Below, one piece after another: positions 26,592 through 35,285 of a stretch of DNA of 64,000 nucleotides. Made by a program: the position numbers and the translations under genes. The stretch covers positions 98,029-162,028 of the forward strand of contig CALGPN010000028.1 of NCBI GenBank assembly GCA_937960435.1, given 5' to 3'. This DNA comes from an uncultured Desulfosoma sp. (GTDB lineage Bacteria; Desulfobacterota; Syntrophobacteria; Syntrophobacterales; DSM-9756). Under the pieces are notes generated by a model that was given only the letters and a program-made list of their open reading frames with translations, was not told the origin of the DNA and searched no databases. Every line of letters starts with the position of its first letter. Position 1 is the first letter of the stretch.

Positions 26592-27155
26592 TTACGCCGT
26601 GCGCGCGTAGCGGCGAACGCCTTCTTCGTAGAGATCTCCGCCGTGGACGTCGTTGGCCACGATGACGGGAAAATTCTTGACTTCTAAGCGCCGGACGGCC
26701 TCCGGGCCCAGTTCCGGGTACGCAATGACTTCCGCCGAAAGAATGCTTCGGGCCGTCAAGGCGCCGGCGCCCCCGATGGCAGCAAAATAGACGGCCTTGT
26801 GCTGCCGCATGGCTTCCTTGACGGCGTCGTTTCGCGCTCCCTTGCCGATCATTCCTCGAAGTCCGTGGCGGATGAGCATCGGCGCATAGGCGTCCATGCG
26901 GTAACTCGTGGTCGGCCCCGCGGCGCCCACGGGACGGCCGGGAGGCGCCGGGGACGGGCCCACATAGTAGATGACTTGCCCCGACAAATCAAAAGGCAAA
27001 GGCCCGCCGCTTTGTAGCAATTCCACAAGACGTTTGTGGGCGGCGTCCCGCGCCGTGTATAAAACGCCGTTCAGCAAAACCCTGTCGCCGATGGTGAGCG
27101 ACGTCACGTCGTGCTCACTCAAAGGGGTATGCAACACGATGGCATCCGGCATCAT
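26592..27155 (-). CDS. Fumarate hydratase class I, beta subunit (C-terminal domain)
   Basis: This 187-residue protein matches the C-terminal half of iron-sulfur hydro-lyases (fumarase/tartrate dehydratase beta). It has LTIGDRVLLNGVLYTARDAAHKR, the GPTTSYRMD substrate-binding motif and IGKGARNDAVKEAM. With the alpha subunit immediately upstream it makes a two-subunit, oxygen-sensitive fumarase that hydrates fumarate to malate. AGGAG is present upstream of the ATG at 27155; a second ATG follows directly. Location between the TRAP transporter and sdh supports fumarase over tartrate dehydratase. Confidence 0.9.
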   Translation of the reverse strand: MMPDAIVLHTPLSEHDVTSLTIGDRVLLNGVLYTARDAAHKRLVELLQSGGPLPFDLSGQVIYYVGPSPAPPGRPVGAAGPTTSYRMDAYAPMLIRHGLRGMIGKGARNDAVKEAMRQHKAVYFAAIGGAGALTARSILSAEVIAYPELGPEAVRRLEVKNFPVIVANDVHGGDLYEEGVRRYARTA

Positions 27156-27223
27156 GGGAAAACTCCTTCAGGCCGCCACAGCGCGACCCGACTTTGGAGG
27201 CAGGTCTTCCTTCGAACCCCGGC

Positions 27224-28063
27224 TTATAACGAGGCTTCCTTGTGGCGTGCCGCATGACATTGGATGTTCACGGCCACCGGAAGACTGGCGATGTGGCACG
27301 GCATCATCTGAATGTGGACGGCAAGGGAGGTAATCCTACCCCCCAATCCCTGGGGACCGATCCCCAGCCGGTTGACGGCTTCAAGCCAATCCGTTTCCAA
27401 CGTCTGCAGCTCAGGATCGGGATTGGGGCTTCCCAAAGGACGCAAAAGGGCCTTTTTGGCCAGCAGCGCCGCCTGCTCAAAGGTGCCCCCGATGCCGACC
27501 CCCACAATGGTCGGCGGGCATGGGTTGGGCCCTGATTCCTTGACACGCTGCACGACGAAATCCTTCACGCCTTGGATCCCCACGGCAGGGGTGAGCATAG
27601 TCACCCGGCTCATGTTTTCGCTGCCGCCCCCTTTGGGCGCCATGGTGAGGCGAAAATGGTCGCCCGGCTGCAGATCGATGTGGATGATGGCCGGCGTGTT
27701 GTCGCCCGTGTTTTGGCGTGTGAACGGGTGGCAAATGCTTTTTCTCAAATATCCGTCTCGGTACCCTTGCCGGACGCCCTCCTCGATGGCCTCCCGCAAG
27801 GATCCGCCCTCGATGTGCACATCCTGCCCCATATCCACGAACACGACGGCAAAACCGGTATCCTGACACATGGGGATTTTTTCGTCCCGGGCGATCTGGG
27901 CGTTTTCGATGAGGCGCTTCAAGATGTCTCGCCCGGTGGGGGATTCCTCTCTTTCCAGGGCCGCTTCAAAGGCGCGCAGGACATCCTCGCCGAGTTCCGT
28001 ATTGGCCCGAATGGCCAGGTCCCGAACGGTGCGGACAATATCATCCACGTGGATGGAACGCAT
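27224..28063 (-). CDS. Fumarate hydratase class I, alpha subunit
   Basis: This 279-residue subunit starts at MRSIHVDDIVRTVRDLAIRA behind AAAGGAGG. It carries the [4Fe-4S] ligands in IPMCQDTG, GPNPCPPTIVGVGIGG and the C-terminal MMPCHIAS, plus GGGSENMSRVTMLTPAVG. It forms the cluster-binding half of fumarase and is followed 68 bases later by the beta subunit. It lies between dctM and sdhC, so import of dicarboxylate, hydration and succinate oxidation are encoded side by side. Confidence 0.91.
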   Translation of the reverse strand: MRSIHVDDIVRTVRDLAIRANTELGEDVLRAFEAALEREESPTGRDILKRLIENAQIARDEKIPMCQDTGFAVVFVDMGQDVHIEGGSLREAIEEGVRQGYRDGYLRKSICHPFTRQNTGDNTPAIIHIDLQPGDHFRLTMAPKGGGSENMSRVTMLTPAVGIQGVKDFVVQRVKESGPNPCPPTIVGVGIGGTFEQAALLAKKALLRPLGSPNPDPELQTLETDWLEAVNRLGIGPQGLGGRITSLAVHIQMMPCHIASLPVAVNIQCHAARHKEASL

Positions 28064-28367
28064 GGATCCTCCTTTGTGCCGCCGCTGCTTCAATGGGATG
28101 AGGTTTTGGACAATGCGCCCCGGAGAGATTTCGTCGAGGGAACTCTTGAATGTGGAGGGTTCCCGAGCCGTCCGAAGGCTCAGGCCGGCACTGCTCGCTC
28201 ATGGAAGGCGGTCTCCCAGAAAAAACACAGCGCTCTCGCCGATTCGCACGCGAAACCACGACCGTTGCCGATGGAAACTCTCACGGGAGATCCTTGACCG
28301 TCACAGGGGCTTCTAATCCAAAGAGGTTGCGGTGTCAATCGTTTCTCGGGTCTGCGCCCAACAAAGC
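28064..28367. other. Intergenic region between dctM and fumarase alpha
   Basis: No gene is supported in these 304 bases. A GC-rich inverted repeat with a 7-base loop (arms at 28162-28169 and 28177-28184, one weak pair) could slow or end dctM transcription; no T-run follows on the minus strand. The end nearest fumarase carries its ribosome site (AAAGGAGG). The size of the gap suggests the fumarase-sdh genes may also have their own promoter, but I could not choose one. Confidence 0.5.
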
Positions 28368-29702
28368 TCAGCCCAACATTTTTTGGGGCAGAAACAGAGC
28401 GATTTGCGGGAAAATCGTCACCATGATCACCGCGAAGATCATGATCAGAAAGAACGGGAAAGTGGCCTTGAGAATAAAACCCACGTCTTTGCGGCTCATG
28501 GACTGCAGCACGAAAATGCTGAAACCCACAGGCGGTGTGATTTGGGACAATTCCACCATGAAAACCAGAAAGATACCGAACCACAAAGGCGAAAAGCCCG
28601 CGTGCAGCACCATGGGCAGCACGATGGGAAGGGTCATGACCACAAGGGAGATGCCGTCCAAAAGCATGCCGAGGAAAAGATACATGAGGCCCAAGATGAA
28701 GATCAGCATGTAGGGCGAGAGGTGGAGTTCGGCGATGAATCGGCTCACGGCCGTGGTGATCCCCAGGAAACCCACAACCTGACTGAGGAAAGCCGCTCCG
28801 ACGATGATAAACGTGATCATGGTCGAGGTCCTCACGGCACTCATGAGGGCGTCTTTGAAAACGGCGAAAGTCATGGTTCGAAAAAACAGCCCCAAAAGAA
28901 AAGCCCCGAGAACCCCAATGGCCGCCGCTTCCGTGGGAGTCGTGTAACCCAAGTAAATGCCGCCGAGAACCACGGCGATCAAAGAAAACACCGGGGCCAA
29001 GTCGGCCAGGGAGTGAAGGCGCTGCGACCACGTGAAGCGCTCTTCCGCCGCCGGGACGATGCTCGGCGTCACCAGCGCCCGAACCATAATGTAGATCGAA
29101 TAGCATGCCGCCAGGAACAAGCCTGGCAGAATTCCTCCGATAAACAGCTGCCCGATGGAAGTGTCCGAGAGGATGCCGTAGATGATCATGATCAAGCTGG
29201 GCGGGATCATGAACCCCAAAGTTCCCGCTCCGGCCAAGGACCCAAGAGCCAAAGACTCGCTGTAACCGCGCTTGGAGAGCTCGTCCAAAGTGATTTTCCC
29301 GACGGTGGCTGTCGTGGCGGCGCTGGATCCGGACACGGCTGCAAAGAGGGAACAGGCGAACACATTGATGTGCAGCAGCTTTCCCGGGATGCGGTTCAAC
29401 CAGGGGACGAGGCCGTTGAAGAGTTTGTCCGATATGGCCGTTCTGTGGAGCAGTTCCCCCATGAAGACAAAGAGAGGCAGGGCCGTAAGGGACCAGGAGT
29501 TCATACTGTTCCACATGGAATTGACGAGGAGGTTCCCGATCTTTGTCCAGACGGAAAACCCGGGGGGGAGGCTCAGGTCGGCGATGAGCATGCCGGCAAT
29601 GGCGGCGGCCATGAGCGAAAAGCCGATCCACAACCCCAAAAGGAGAAAAAGAAACATGATGGCAAAGAGGGCCACCGAGAGCAGCAAAGGATCAGCGATC
29701 AT
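28368..29702 (-). CDS. dctM: TRAP transporter large permease DctM
   Basis: This 444-residue integral membrane protein has about a dozen hydrophobic helices. DctM features include VFACSLFAAVSGSSAATTATVG, GTLGFMIPPSLIMIIYGI and the C-terminal ELSQITPPVGFSIFVLQ. It is the sodium-coupled channel subunit of a tripartite periplasmic transporter. It lies 45 bases after dctQ and upstream of fumarase, which favours a C4-dicarboxylate such as fumarate, malate or succinate as substrate; family membership alone does not prove this. Confidence 0.95.
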   Translation of the reverse strand: MIADPLLLSVALFAIMFLFLLLGLWIGFSLMAAAIAGMLIADLSLPPGFSVWTKIGNLLVNSMWNSMNSWSLTALPLFVFMGELLHRTAISDKLFNGLVPWLNRIPGKLLHINVFACSLFAAVSGSSAATTATVGKITLDELSKRGYSESLALGSLAGAGTLGFMIPPSLIMIIYGILSDTSIGQLFIGGILPGLFLAACYSIYIMVRALVTPSIVPAAEERFTWSQRLHSLADLAPVFSLIAVVLGGIYLGYTTPTEAAAIGVLGAFLLGLFFRTMTFAVFKDALMSAVRTSTMITFIIVGAAFLSQVVGFLGITTAVSRFIAELHLSPYMLIFILGLMYLFLGMLLDGISLVVMTLPIVLPMVLHAGFSPLWFGIFLVFMVELSQITPPVGFSIFVLQSMSRKDVGFILKATFPFFLIMIFAVIMVTIFPQIALFLPQKMLG

Positions 29703-29747
29703 GGGTTCGGTTCTCCGTCGGGTGCTTTTGGTCCGGAACGTCGGGCA

Positions 29748-30251
29748 TCATTGCCGGGATCGCGGCGCCAGGAATCGGGAAAAAGCCGTGGCCCCGTGGG
29801 CGATGAGCTGCAGGGCAAAAACAATCAGCCCCAGAGGGAGGGCCAGTTGGGGAATCCACATAGGGGTTTGTGAAGGGGTTTCGGAAACCATGCGAAGGCT
29901 GTGCGCTTCCTTGACCAAAAAAACGGAAAAGTACAGGGCGAATCCCGTCAAGGCCAAGGCCGTTGCGGTGACGAGAACATCCAGCACATGGCGTGCCCGT
30001 TCGCTCACCCGAGAGAAGACCACCTTCACGCGAATGTGGCCGTCGGTTGCGAGAGTGTATCCGAGCCCGAAGCACACGAGCACCACGTAAAGATACGCGC
30101 TGTATTCATCGGTGATCATGGTGGATCTGTTGAAGAGGGCTCTCAGGAAAACCTCCAGAAGGATGAGAAAAACAATCAGGATCATGGCGACCGAGGAAAT
30201 CAGGGCCGCCTTGTCGGAAGTGCTTTGAATAAAACGGAGGGCTTTTTCCAT
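29748..30251 (-). CDS. dctQ: TRAP transporter small permease DctQ
   Basis: This 167-residue protein has four membrane helices (for example SSVAMILIVFLILLEVFLRAL and YLYVVLVCFGLGYTLATDGHIRV), with the conserved EVFLRALF and DGHIRV signatures of DctQ. It joins DctM to form the membrane complex. The dctP gene lies 310 bases upstream on the same strand, separated by palindromic DNA, while dctM follows closely. Confidence 0.92.
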   Translation of the reverse strand: MEKALRFIQSTSDKAALISSVAMILIVFLILLEVFLRALFNRSTMITDEYSAYLYVVLVCFGLGYTLATDGHIRVKVVFSRVSERARHVLDVLVTATALALTGFALYFSVFLVKEAHSLRMVSETPSQTPMWIPQLALPLGLIVFALQLIAHGATAFSRFLAPRSRQ

Positions 30252-30372
30252 AGGTCCAAACCGGCGTAAAGGTTTGAGGTCGTGATCGTTATCCCGTCGA
30301 CATCACTGAATCCGTGCGGCCGTGAGGCGGCCCCGCGTCCCCCGGTAAGGACAGTGTCAAGGGGGGTGGTCG

Positions 30373-30399
30373 TAAGGGCGCAGCGCCGCTGCGCCCTTA
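30373..30399. repeat. Perfect 13-bp inverted repeat between dctP and dctQ
   Basis: TAAGGGCGCAGCG-C-CGCTGCGCCCTTA is perfectly symmetric around one base. It can form a very stable hairpin in the dctPQM transcript. On the plus strand a T-run follows ten bases later, but the genes here are on the minus strand, where no T-run follows. Similar GGGCGCAG/CTGCGCCC arms occur at 57419-57439, so it looks like a dispersed palindromic element. Confidence 0.75.
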
Positions 30400-30483
30400 A
30401 GGATTCTCATTTTTTGTCGGCCCATGGGTCGCCCCGTACGTGCTCTCCCCACTTCCCGATGGTCCCCGTTTCCCATGGGGATT

Positions 30484-30508
30484 CAGGCGCACGCTCCGGT
30501 GCGCCCTG
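30484..30508. repeat. Second GC palindrome between dctP and dctQ
   Basis: CAGGCGCAC and GTGCGCCCTG flank a 6-base loop, pairing over nine bases with one bulge. The GGCGCA core matches the palindrome 85 bases away and the pair near 57.4 kb. It lies about 55 bases past the dctP stop on the minus strand, a normal place for a REP-like 3' stabilising element. Confidence 0.6.
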
Positions 30509-30561
30509 CCTTTCATGCGGGAAAATGTGTTTTTCAGGTTTTACGCTCCTCCGGGCCGGCC

Positions 30562-31548
30562 TTACTTCTTTTTCCGGAAATTTTCTACCACGGCGGCCAC
30601 GTCGGGTCCCGCATCGGCCAAGAACCCCTTGATGATGGCATCCGCCGCTTGATCCAGTTCCGAGCCCAAAGCCGCATCGGTGTCCCCGATGATCATGCCG
30701 TTTTCCGCAATGGCCTTGAGGGACTCTTCATTGTCGGCCGCAGACTTTTTCCAGAGCATGTCCTGGACTTCTTGGGCCGCTTTTTCCATGGCGGCCTTTT
30801 GATCCGGCTTCAGCGCCTTCCAGTAGTCCATGTTGATGACGACCATGTTGAGCGGATAGGCGTAGTCGATTTTCTTAAAATACTTGAGCACCTCCCAGAG
30901 CTTGGCGTCGCGTCCCGAAACGGCCGACGTGAGCACCGAATCGATCATTCCCGTGCGCAGAGCCGCATACACTTCCCCCCAGGGCAAGGAAACGGGGCTT
31001 CCCCCCAAATTGGCCAGGAAATCCGCCCCGTTCTTGTCATAAGTCCTGGTCTTCAGACCCTTGATGTCGGCGCCCGTTTTGATTTCTTTGGTTGTGAACA
31101 AGCCGCTGGGCGGCCACGGGACGACATAAAGGATCTTTTGGTTCCACTTGGCCGCGGCCTTGTCGTAAAGATCCTTGCAGGCTTCGTAAAGCTTCCAGGC
31201 CTCATCGTATGAAGTCACCATGCGAGGCAGAGAACTGATGCCGAAGGCTTTTTCGCTCCCTTGGACGACGCCCATGAGGATATCCGACATCGGCACCGTG
31301 CCGTCCTTGACCGTCTTGAGGAGTTCCGGTCCCTTGAAGCCCAAAGCTCCCCCGGGGTGCACGGCGATCTCCACCGTCCCTGCGCTGTATTCCTTAACGC
31401 GTTTAGCGAATTCTTCGGCACCCTGGGAATGAAAGTTCGTTGCCGGGTAAATGGCGTTGAGGTTCATCTTGACCACGTCGGCGGCCGAAACCGGCCCGAC
31501 CGCAAGGAGACTCAGCACGAAAAATCCGACCACCGATTTCCTGAACAT
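30562..31548 (-). CDS. dctP: TRAP transporter periplasmic solute-binding protein DctP
   Basis: This 328-residue secreted protein starts at MFRKSVVGFFVLSLLAVGPV, with signal cleavage expected after AVGPVSA. The AGGAGG site is 6 bases before this ATG; an ATG two codons earlier abuts it and is unlikely. DctP features include LKTRTYDKNGADFLANLGGSPVSLPWGEVYAAL, shown here only by its ends, with the substrate-carboxylate Arg in the LKTR segment. It delivers an organic acid to DctQM. The two following permease genes and the fumarase/sdh genes suggest a C4-dicarboxylate ligand. Confidence 0.94.
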   Translation of the reverse strand: MFRKSVVGFFVLSLLAVGPVSAADVVKMNLNAIYPATNFHSQGAEEFAKRVKEYSAGTVEIAVHPGGALGFKGPELLKTVKDGTVPMSDILMGVVQGSEKAFGISSLPRMVTSYDEAWKLYEACKDLYDKAAAKWNQKILYVVPWPPSGLFTTKEIKTGADIKGLKTRTYDKNGADFLANLGGSPVSLPWGEVYAALRTGMIDSVLTSAVSGRDAKLWEVLKYFKKIDYAYPLNMVVINMDYWKALKPDQKAAMEKAAQEVQDMLWKKSAADNEESLKAIAENGMIIGDTDAALGSELDQAADAIIKGFLADAGPDVAAVVENFRKKK

Positions 31549-32056
31549 GGGCATCCTCCTTTTTGGGGTGTCGACCAAAAGTCCATCGCGGCGCCGAAGC
31601 ACCTGCCAATGGATGTCCGATAGGATCTTCCTAAACGTCCACTCTGCTATTCGCCTACCTTTCAGAACCCCGCAAACCTCGCCGCCAAGCCATCCGTTGT
31701 CGCTTCAATCCCCAAGCCCCCACAGCCCGCGGTCGCGGATGTGCCTGCTTCCGCGAAACGACGGGCGCCCGGCCCTCTGCCTTGGGGTTCGCCATGGTGC
31801 CCCCGACCTGAGGCTGCGATCCTTTTCTCTTTCGCAGGCCGTTCGATCCGAGAGCAAGAAAAAAACGCGGCCTCTTGCGAGACGGCGAAGCTCGCCCCCG
31901 GGGACTGTGCCCGTTTTCGTTCCTGCGATGATCCGGTTTGAAAGCGCGCTGACGCCTTTCCCCCGGTCCTGTGCTCACGGCGACGCCGTAACGGAAAGAA
32001 CGGTCCTCGGGGCTTTTCCGAACTTCCCTTCGGAATATTCGATTTCCGAGAGGCTT
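31549..32056. other. Intergenic region upstream of dctP
   Basis: These 508 bases separate the end of pxpA from dctP, both on the minus strand. The dctP ribosome site is at the low-coordinate end. I looked for sigma-70 and sigma-54 elements for the dct genes; a TTGGCA-like string near 31610 (minus strand) only partly fits -24/-12 spacing, so no promoter is called. A 6-bp inverted repeat (GCAAGA/TCTTGC) surrounds an A-tract near 31855-31880. No convincing coding frame was seen on either strand. Confidence 0.5.
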
Positions 32057-32845
32057 TCAGAGCGTTTCGCGCTTCCTTTCCCCGAGCACCCGGCGAAGGG
32101 GGGCTGCCGCAATGCCGGAACTTTCCAGGGCTTCGCGGATCACCGCCGCCAGGTCCGCGGCCCCGGGGGTGTCGCCGTGAACGCACAGCGTGTCCGCTTC
32201 CATGGGCAAATCCCGGCCCGCGATCGATCGGACTTTCTTTTCCCGAACCAGGCGCACGACCCGTTCCCGGACCGTGGGCGGATCATGGATCACCGCGCCG
32301 TTCATGGAGCGGGGCGCCAGGGCTCCTGAATCGAGATAGGCACGGTCCGGAAAGAACTCCCGAGCCACCAGGAGCCCTTCCTGAGACGCCAGGTGAGCCA
32401 GGGTGCTTTGGGGAAGGGTGACCAGAATCAACGTCGGATCGAACGCTTTGACGGCATCGCACACTTCCCGGGCCAACCTTTGGTCGGAAGCCGCCATGTT
32501 ATAGAGAGCGCCGTGCAGTTTCACGTGCTCCACGGACGCGCCGTGGGCCCGAGCCAACCCGGCGAGAGCCCCCAACTGATAAAGCAGGTAATGCGTCACT
32601 TCACCGGGAAACGTCTCCAGGGCGCGGCGCCCGAAGCCCAGGAGGTCCGGAAAGCCGGGGTGCGCGCCGACGGCGACGCCCCGGTCCACAGCGAGCCGTA
32701 TGGTCTTGGCCATGACCAAGGGGTCCCCGGCATGATAGCCGCAAGCGATATTGGCCGAGGTGATGGAGCCGATCACCGCCGCATCGTTTCCCAGGCTGTA
32801 CGCGCCGAAACTTTCCCCCATGTCGCAGTTGATGTCAATCATCAT
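32057..32845 (-). CDS. pxpA: 5-oxoprolinase subunit A (LamB/YcsF family)
   Basis: This 262-residue protein starts with MIDINCDMGESFGAYSLGND and contains ANIACGYHAGDP, HPGFPDLLGFGRR and VKLHGALYN, all diagnostic of PxpA. Together with PxpB and PxpC it hydrolyses 5-oxoproline to glutamate using ATP. It overlaps the end of pxpC by 11 bases and is the last gene of a pxpB-pxpC-pxpA operon. Two adjacent ATGs exist at the start; either is possible. Length is normal. Confidence 0.95.
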   Translation of the reverse strand: MMIDINCDMGESFGAYSLGNDAAVIGSITSANIACGYHAGDPLVMAKTIRLAVDRGVAVGAHPGFPDLLGFGRRALETFPGEVTHYLLYQLGALAGLARAHGASVEHVKLHGALYNMAASDQRLAREVCDAVKAFDPTLILVTLPQSTLAHLASQEGLLVAREFFPDRAYLDSGALAPRSMNGAVIHDPPTVRERVVRLVREKKVRSIAGRDLPMEADTLCVHGDTPGAADLAAVIREALESSGIAAAPLRRVLGERKRETL

Positions 32846-33803
32846 GGGTCTTTGAGCCTCCCTGCCGAAGAAGGTGAAAAAACCGTCGAATCTTGTAGGC
32901 CCGTTTCAGATGGATCTCTCGGGCGCTCAGAAGGTCAATGGCATGGAAACGAACGGAACGGCCCGGTGCGGTTTGCACAAGGAGCGGTAGGTCGCAGGAA
33001 AGGACTGTGGCGATTTTGGCGTAGCCCCCCGTGGTGGGTCGATCCGCCAAGAGCACGAAAGGGAGGCCTTCCCCGGGGACCTGGATCGCTCCGAAAGCCA
33101 GCCCTTCGGAGACGATATCCGGTGTGCGGCAGTGCCGGATCCGAGGGCCGTCGAGCATCATGCCCATGCGATCGCTTCGATGAGTGACCTCATAAGGGGC
33201 TCCGAGAAAAGCGTCGAAAGCCTCTGGGGGAAAAGCTTCCGTCTGTGGGCCGAGAACGACCTGAACCGCGGGCTGTGGAACATAGGCCGGACGGAAGCCT
33301 TCCGGAATGTGCCCCGAAAGGTTGTCCACGACCTTCGGTCCCGTCTTAAGAACGTCCCCCCGGCGCAGGGCCCGCCCTTCCAGGCCGCCGAAGCGCCCCC
33401 GAAGATACGTGGACCGACTTCCAAGCACCACCGGGACGTCGATCCCTCCGGAAAGACAGAGGTAATGCCACACGCCCAGGCCTCCCGCATCGATGGAGAT
33501 CACGTCGCCGGGCCGGGCGGCATGGAGGGTCCACGGAGGCACGGAAAACCCGTTGAGTTCCACCTGAGGGTCATAGCCGGTTACGGCAAAAGAAACTTCG
33601 GCCAAAAATCGCGCTCGAAAACCCCCTGAAAAAATTTCCACAGCGGCCGCGCCGGGATCATTACCCAAAAGTTGGTTGCCCAGTTCCAGAGCCGCGCGGT
33701 CCATGGCTCCCGAGACGGGAACCCCCCTGTCCTGGAAGCCGAATCGCCCCGCATCCTGCACCGTGGTCAAAGGGCCGGGTTCTTCAATCCGCAAGGTTTT
33801 CAT
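32835..33803 (-). CDS. pxpC: 5-oxoprolinase subunit C (biotin-dependent carboxyltransferase-like)
   Basis: This 322-residue protein has the KipA/AHS2 signatures GPLTTVQDAGRFGFQDRGVPVSGAMD, shown as family text, with NQLLGNDP following and a C-terminal GGYAKIATVLSCDLPLL segment. It forms the active heterodimer with PxpB. The start overlaps pxpB by 20 bases and the end overlaps pxpA, so the three genes are translationally coupled. The name 'carboxyltransferase' comes from fold similarity only; no biotin is involved. Confidence 0.93.
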   Translation of the reverse strand: MKTLRIEEPGPLTTVQDAGRFGFQDRGVPVSGAMDRAALELGNQLLGNDPGAAAVEIFSGGFRARFLAEVSFAVTGYDPQVELNGFSVPPWTLHAARPGDVISIDAGGLGVWHYLCLSGGIDVPVVLGSRSTYLRGRFGGLEGRALRRGDVLKTGPKVVDNLSGHIPEGFRPAYVPQPAVQVVLGPQTEAFPPEAFDAFLGAPYEVTHRSDRMGMMLDGPRIRHCRTPDIVSEGLAFGAIQVPGEGLPFVLLADRPTTGGYAKIATVLSCDLPLLVQTAPGRSVRFHAIDLLSAREIHLKRAYKIRRFFHLLRQGGSKTHDD

Positions 33804-34476
33804 ATTCTTCCCGGGAGATGGGATGAAACCGAACTTTCATGCCCGGATCCAGCAGAAAAGGCGGATCGCGGTGGAGGTCGAAAAGTTTCAGAGGGGTTCT
33901 GCCGATGAGTTGCCATCCGCCGGGACTTTCGATGGGGTAGATTCCGGTCTGCTGCTCTGCGATCCCGACACTTCCCGCGGGGACCTTGGGTCGCGGCGTG
34001 GTTTTTCGAGGCGTAAAAAGGGTCGGGTCGAGCCCTCCCAAATAGGGAAAACCCGGAGTAAACCCGATCATGTAGACATGGTAAGTGGAGGCCGCATGAC
34101 GGCGAATCACTTCCTCTTCCGTGAGACCATGGTACGCGGCGACTTCGGTCAAGTCCGGGCCCAAATCACCCCCGTAGCACACGGGGACATGGAGCACCGC
34201 TTCGCTGGTTTCGCTCAAATCGTCGAGGCCGCATAGGGCGTCCTGGACGACGGCCATGAGCCTTTCAAAGGAACAGACCGTTGGGTCGTATTGGATAAAC
34301 ACGGATCGATACGTGGGGTTGAGGGAGAGAACGCCGGAGATGGTCCTCTGGTGCAAGGTGCGGTACAAAGCGTGGACGCGTCGGTTGACCTGAAGGTCGA
34401 TCCCTTCGCCCAGTTCCACCGAAAGGGCCGTTTCGCCGCACACCCGAAATCGGGGAAAATCTTCTGTATTCCTCAT
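33784..34476 (-). CDS. pxpB: 5-oxoprolinase subunit B (KipI/AHS1 family)
   Basis: This 230-residue protein carries AHS1 motifs: ALSVELGEGIDLQVNRRVHAL, HVPVCYGGDLGPDLTEVA, MIGFTPGFPYLGGLDP and SVGIAEQQTGIYPIESPGGW. With PxpC it makes the ATP-dependent 5-oxoprolinase core. It is the first gene of the operon. The ribosome site before the ATG at 34476 is weak, so the exact start is less certain than the family. Bacillus homologues were first described as sporulation-kinase inhibitors, but the enzyme role is general. Confidence 0.93.
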   Translation of the reverse strand: MRNTEDFPRFRVCGETALSVELGEGIDLQVNRRVHALYRTLHQRTISGVLSLNPTYRSVFIQYDPTVCSFERLMAVVQDALCGLDDLSETSEAVLHVPVCYGGDLGPDLTEVAAYHGLTEEEVIRRHAASTYHVYMIGFTPGFPYLGGLDPTLFTPRKTTPRPKVPAGSVGIAEQQTGIYPIESPGGWQLIGRTPLKLFDLHRDPPFLLDPGMKVRFHPISREEYENLAD

Positions 34477-34765
34477 TCTTTTTTTCGGAAAGCCTGATCG
34501 ATCGTATTCCGCAGCAGGCCGGATTCCTCGGCTTTCAGAACCAGAGCCCCCGACTTCTTGGGCTCATGAATCTCGTACGAGATAGCACCCTGATTTTTCC
34601 CCGTCAATGGGGGGTTCCGCCCCCAAACCGACCCGCTCCAGAGCCGACGGGGACGGAACCTTTGGCACACTTTTCATGTGCGTCGTCATGTGTCATGAAA
34701 AACCAGAGAAATCCAGTGGAAAAGCCGGGAGGCAAGGCAGTCTCACGCTTGTTCCCTTTTTGTTC

Positions 34766-34794
34766 TTGACTTGGCGTTGAGTCTTTGGGATAAA
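34766..34794 (+). promoter_or_regulatory. Candidate sigma-70 promoter upstream of first OFA carrier
   Basis: TTGACT and GATAAA are separated by 17 bases, a good match to the consensus and spacing, and face the OFA gene at 35348. If used, the transcript would have a leader of over 500 bases carrying the AAAGGAGGTG string and hairpins. Other promoters closer to the gene are possible in the AT-rich stretch near 35000. Confidence 0.45.
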
Positions 34795-35256
34795 CTTCGA
34801 TCGGGGTGTCCTGCATCTTTTCTCAGCTCCTCTTTCAGACGGCGTATCCAACGCATCCCATCGCCTGCGGTAACGATTCCTGTTCAACTTCTCGATCGTG
34901 TAGTGCGCGGTTTCTTTTTCCGGCAGGGCTTGAGTCCGTGTTTCCCTGAGAAAGGAGGTGAGAAGCAGACGAAGTGGGAGTTTATGTTCCACAGATTGGT
35001 TTGTCATTTTCAAAAATTATTTATCTTGTTCTATGGCAATTGAAATGGGTATTCATTCGGACGACGGCATGTTCCAAGGGCTCGTTGAAACAGACATCAC
35101 GGTGAAAATCAGGCGATTCGCTTAAGAAACGCCCCAAGACCCCAATCCTTCGGAACAGCGCGGACGCATCCTTTCCATTCTTCTCTTTCTCTCCACGGCG
35201 CTTCCCACGACACATAAGTTCTCTTGTCGAAAAATTTTCATGGGAGGCTTTTTCCC

Positions 35257-35285
35257 GCTCAAAGAGCGCCTTGCCGGCGGCAAGG
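35257..35285 (+). promoter_or_regulatory. Two consecutive leader hairpins before first OFA carrier
   Basis: GCTC-aaa-GAGC is followed at once by CCTTGCC-ggc-GGCAAGG, a perfect 7-bp stem. They lie about 60 bases before the start codon, in the 5' leader. No T-run follows, so termination is unlikely; mRNA stability or ribosome access are possible roles. Confidence 0.4.

Larger units (their letters stand above)
30252..30561. other. Intergenic region between dctP and dctQ with GC palindromes
   Basis: No gene is supported. The region holds a perfect 13-bp inverted repeat (30373-30399) and a second, imperfect palindrome (30484-30508). Both share the GGCGCA/TGCGCC core, which recurs near 57.4 kb. 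Hairpins between a binding-protein gene and its permease genes often cut downstream expression or stabilise the upstream message; that is likely here, by inference. Confidence 0.6.

Noticed and set aside
28332..29873. Long plus-strand open frame opposite dctM
   Set aside because: Composition is low-complexity His/Gln/Lys, typical of an antisense shadow of a hydrophobic membrane gene.
31590..31625. Possible sigma-54 (-24/-12) promoter before dctP
   Set aside because: TTGGCA matches only the -24 half; the -12 element is GG rather than GC at the right distance.
34980..35125. Small MFS subunit or leader ORF near the first OFA gene
   Set aside because: Start spacing to the AAAGGAGGTG is wrong and the peptide lacks the membrane helix known for small MFS partners.
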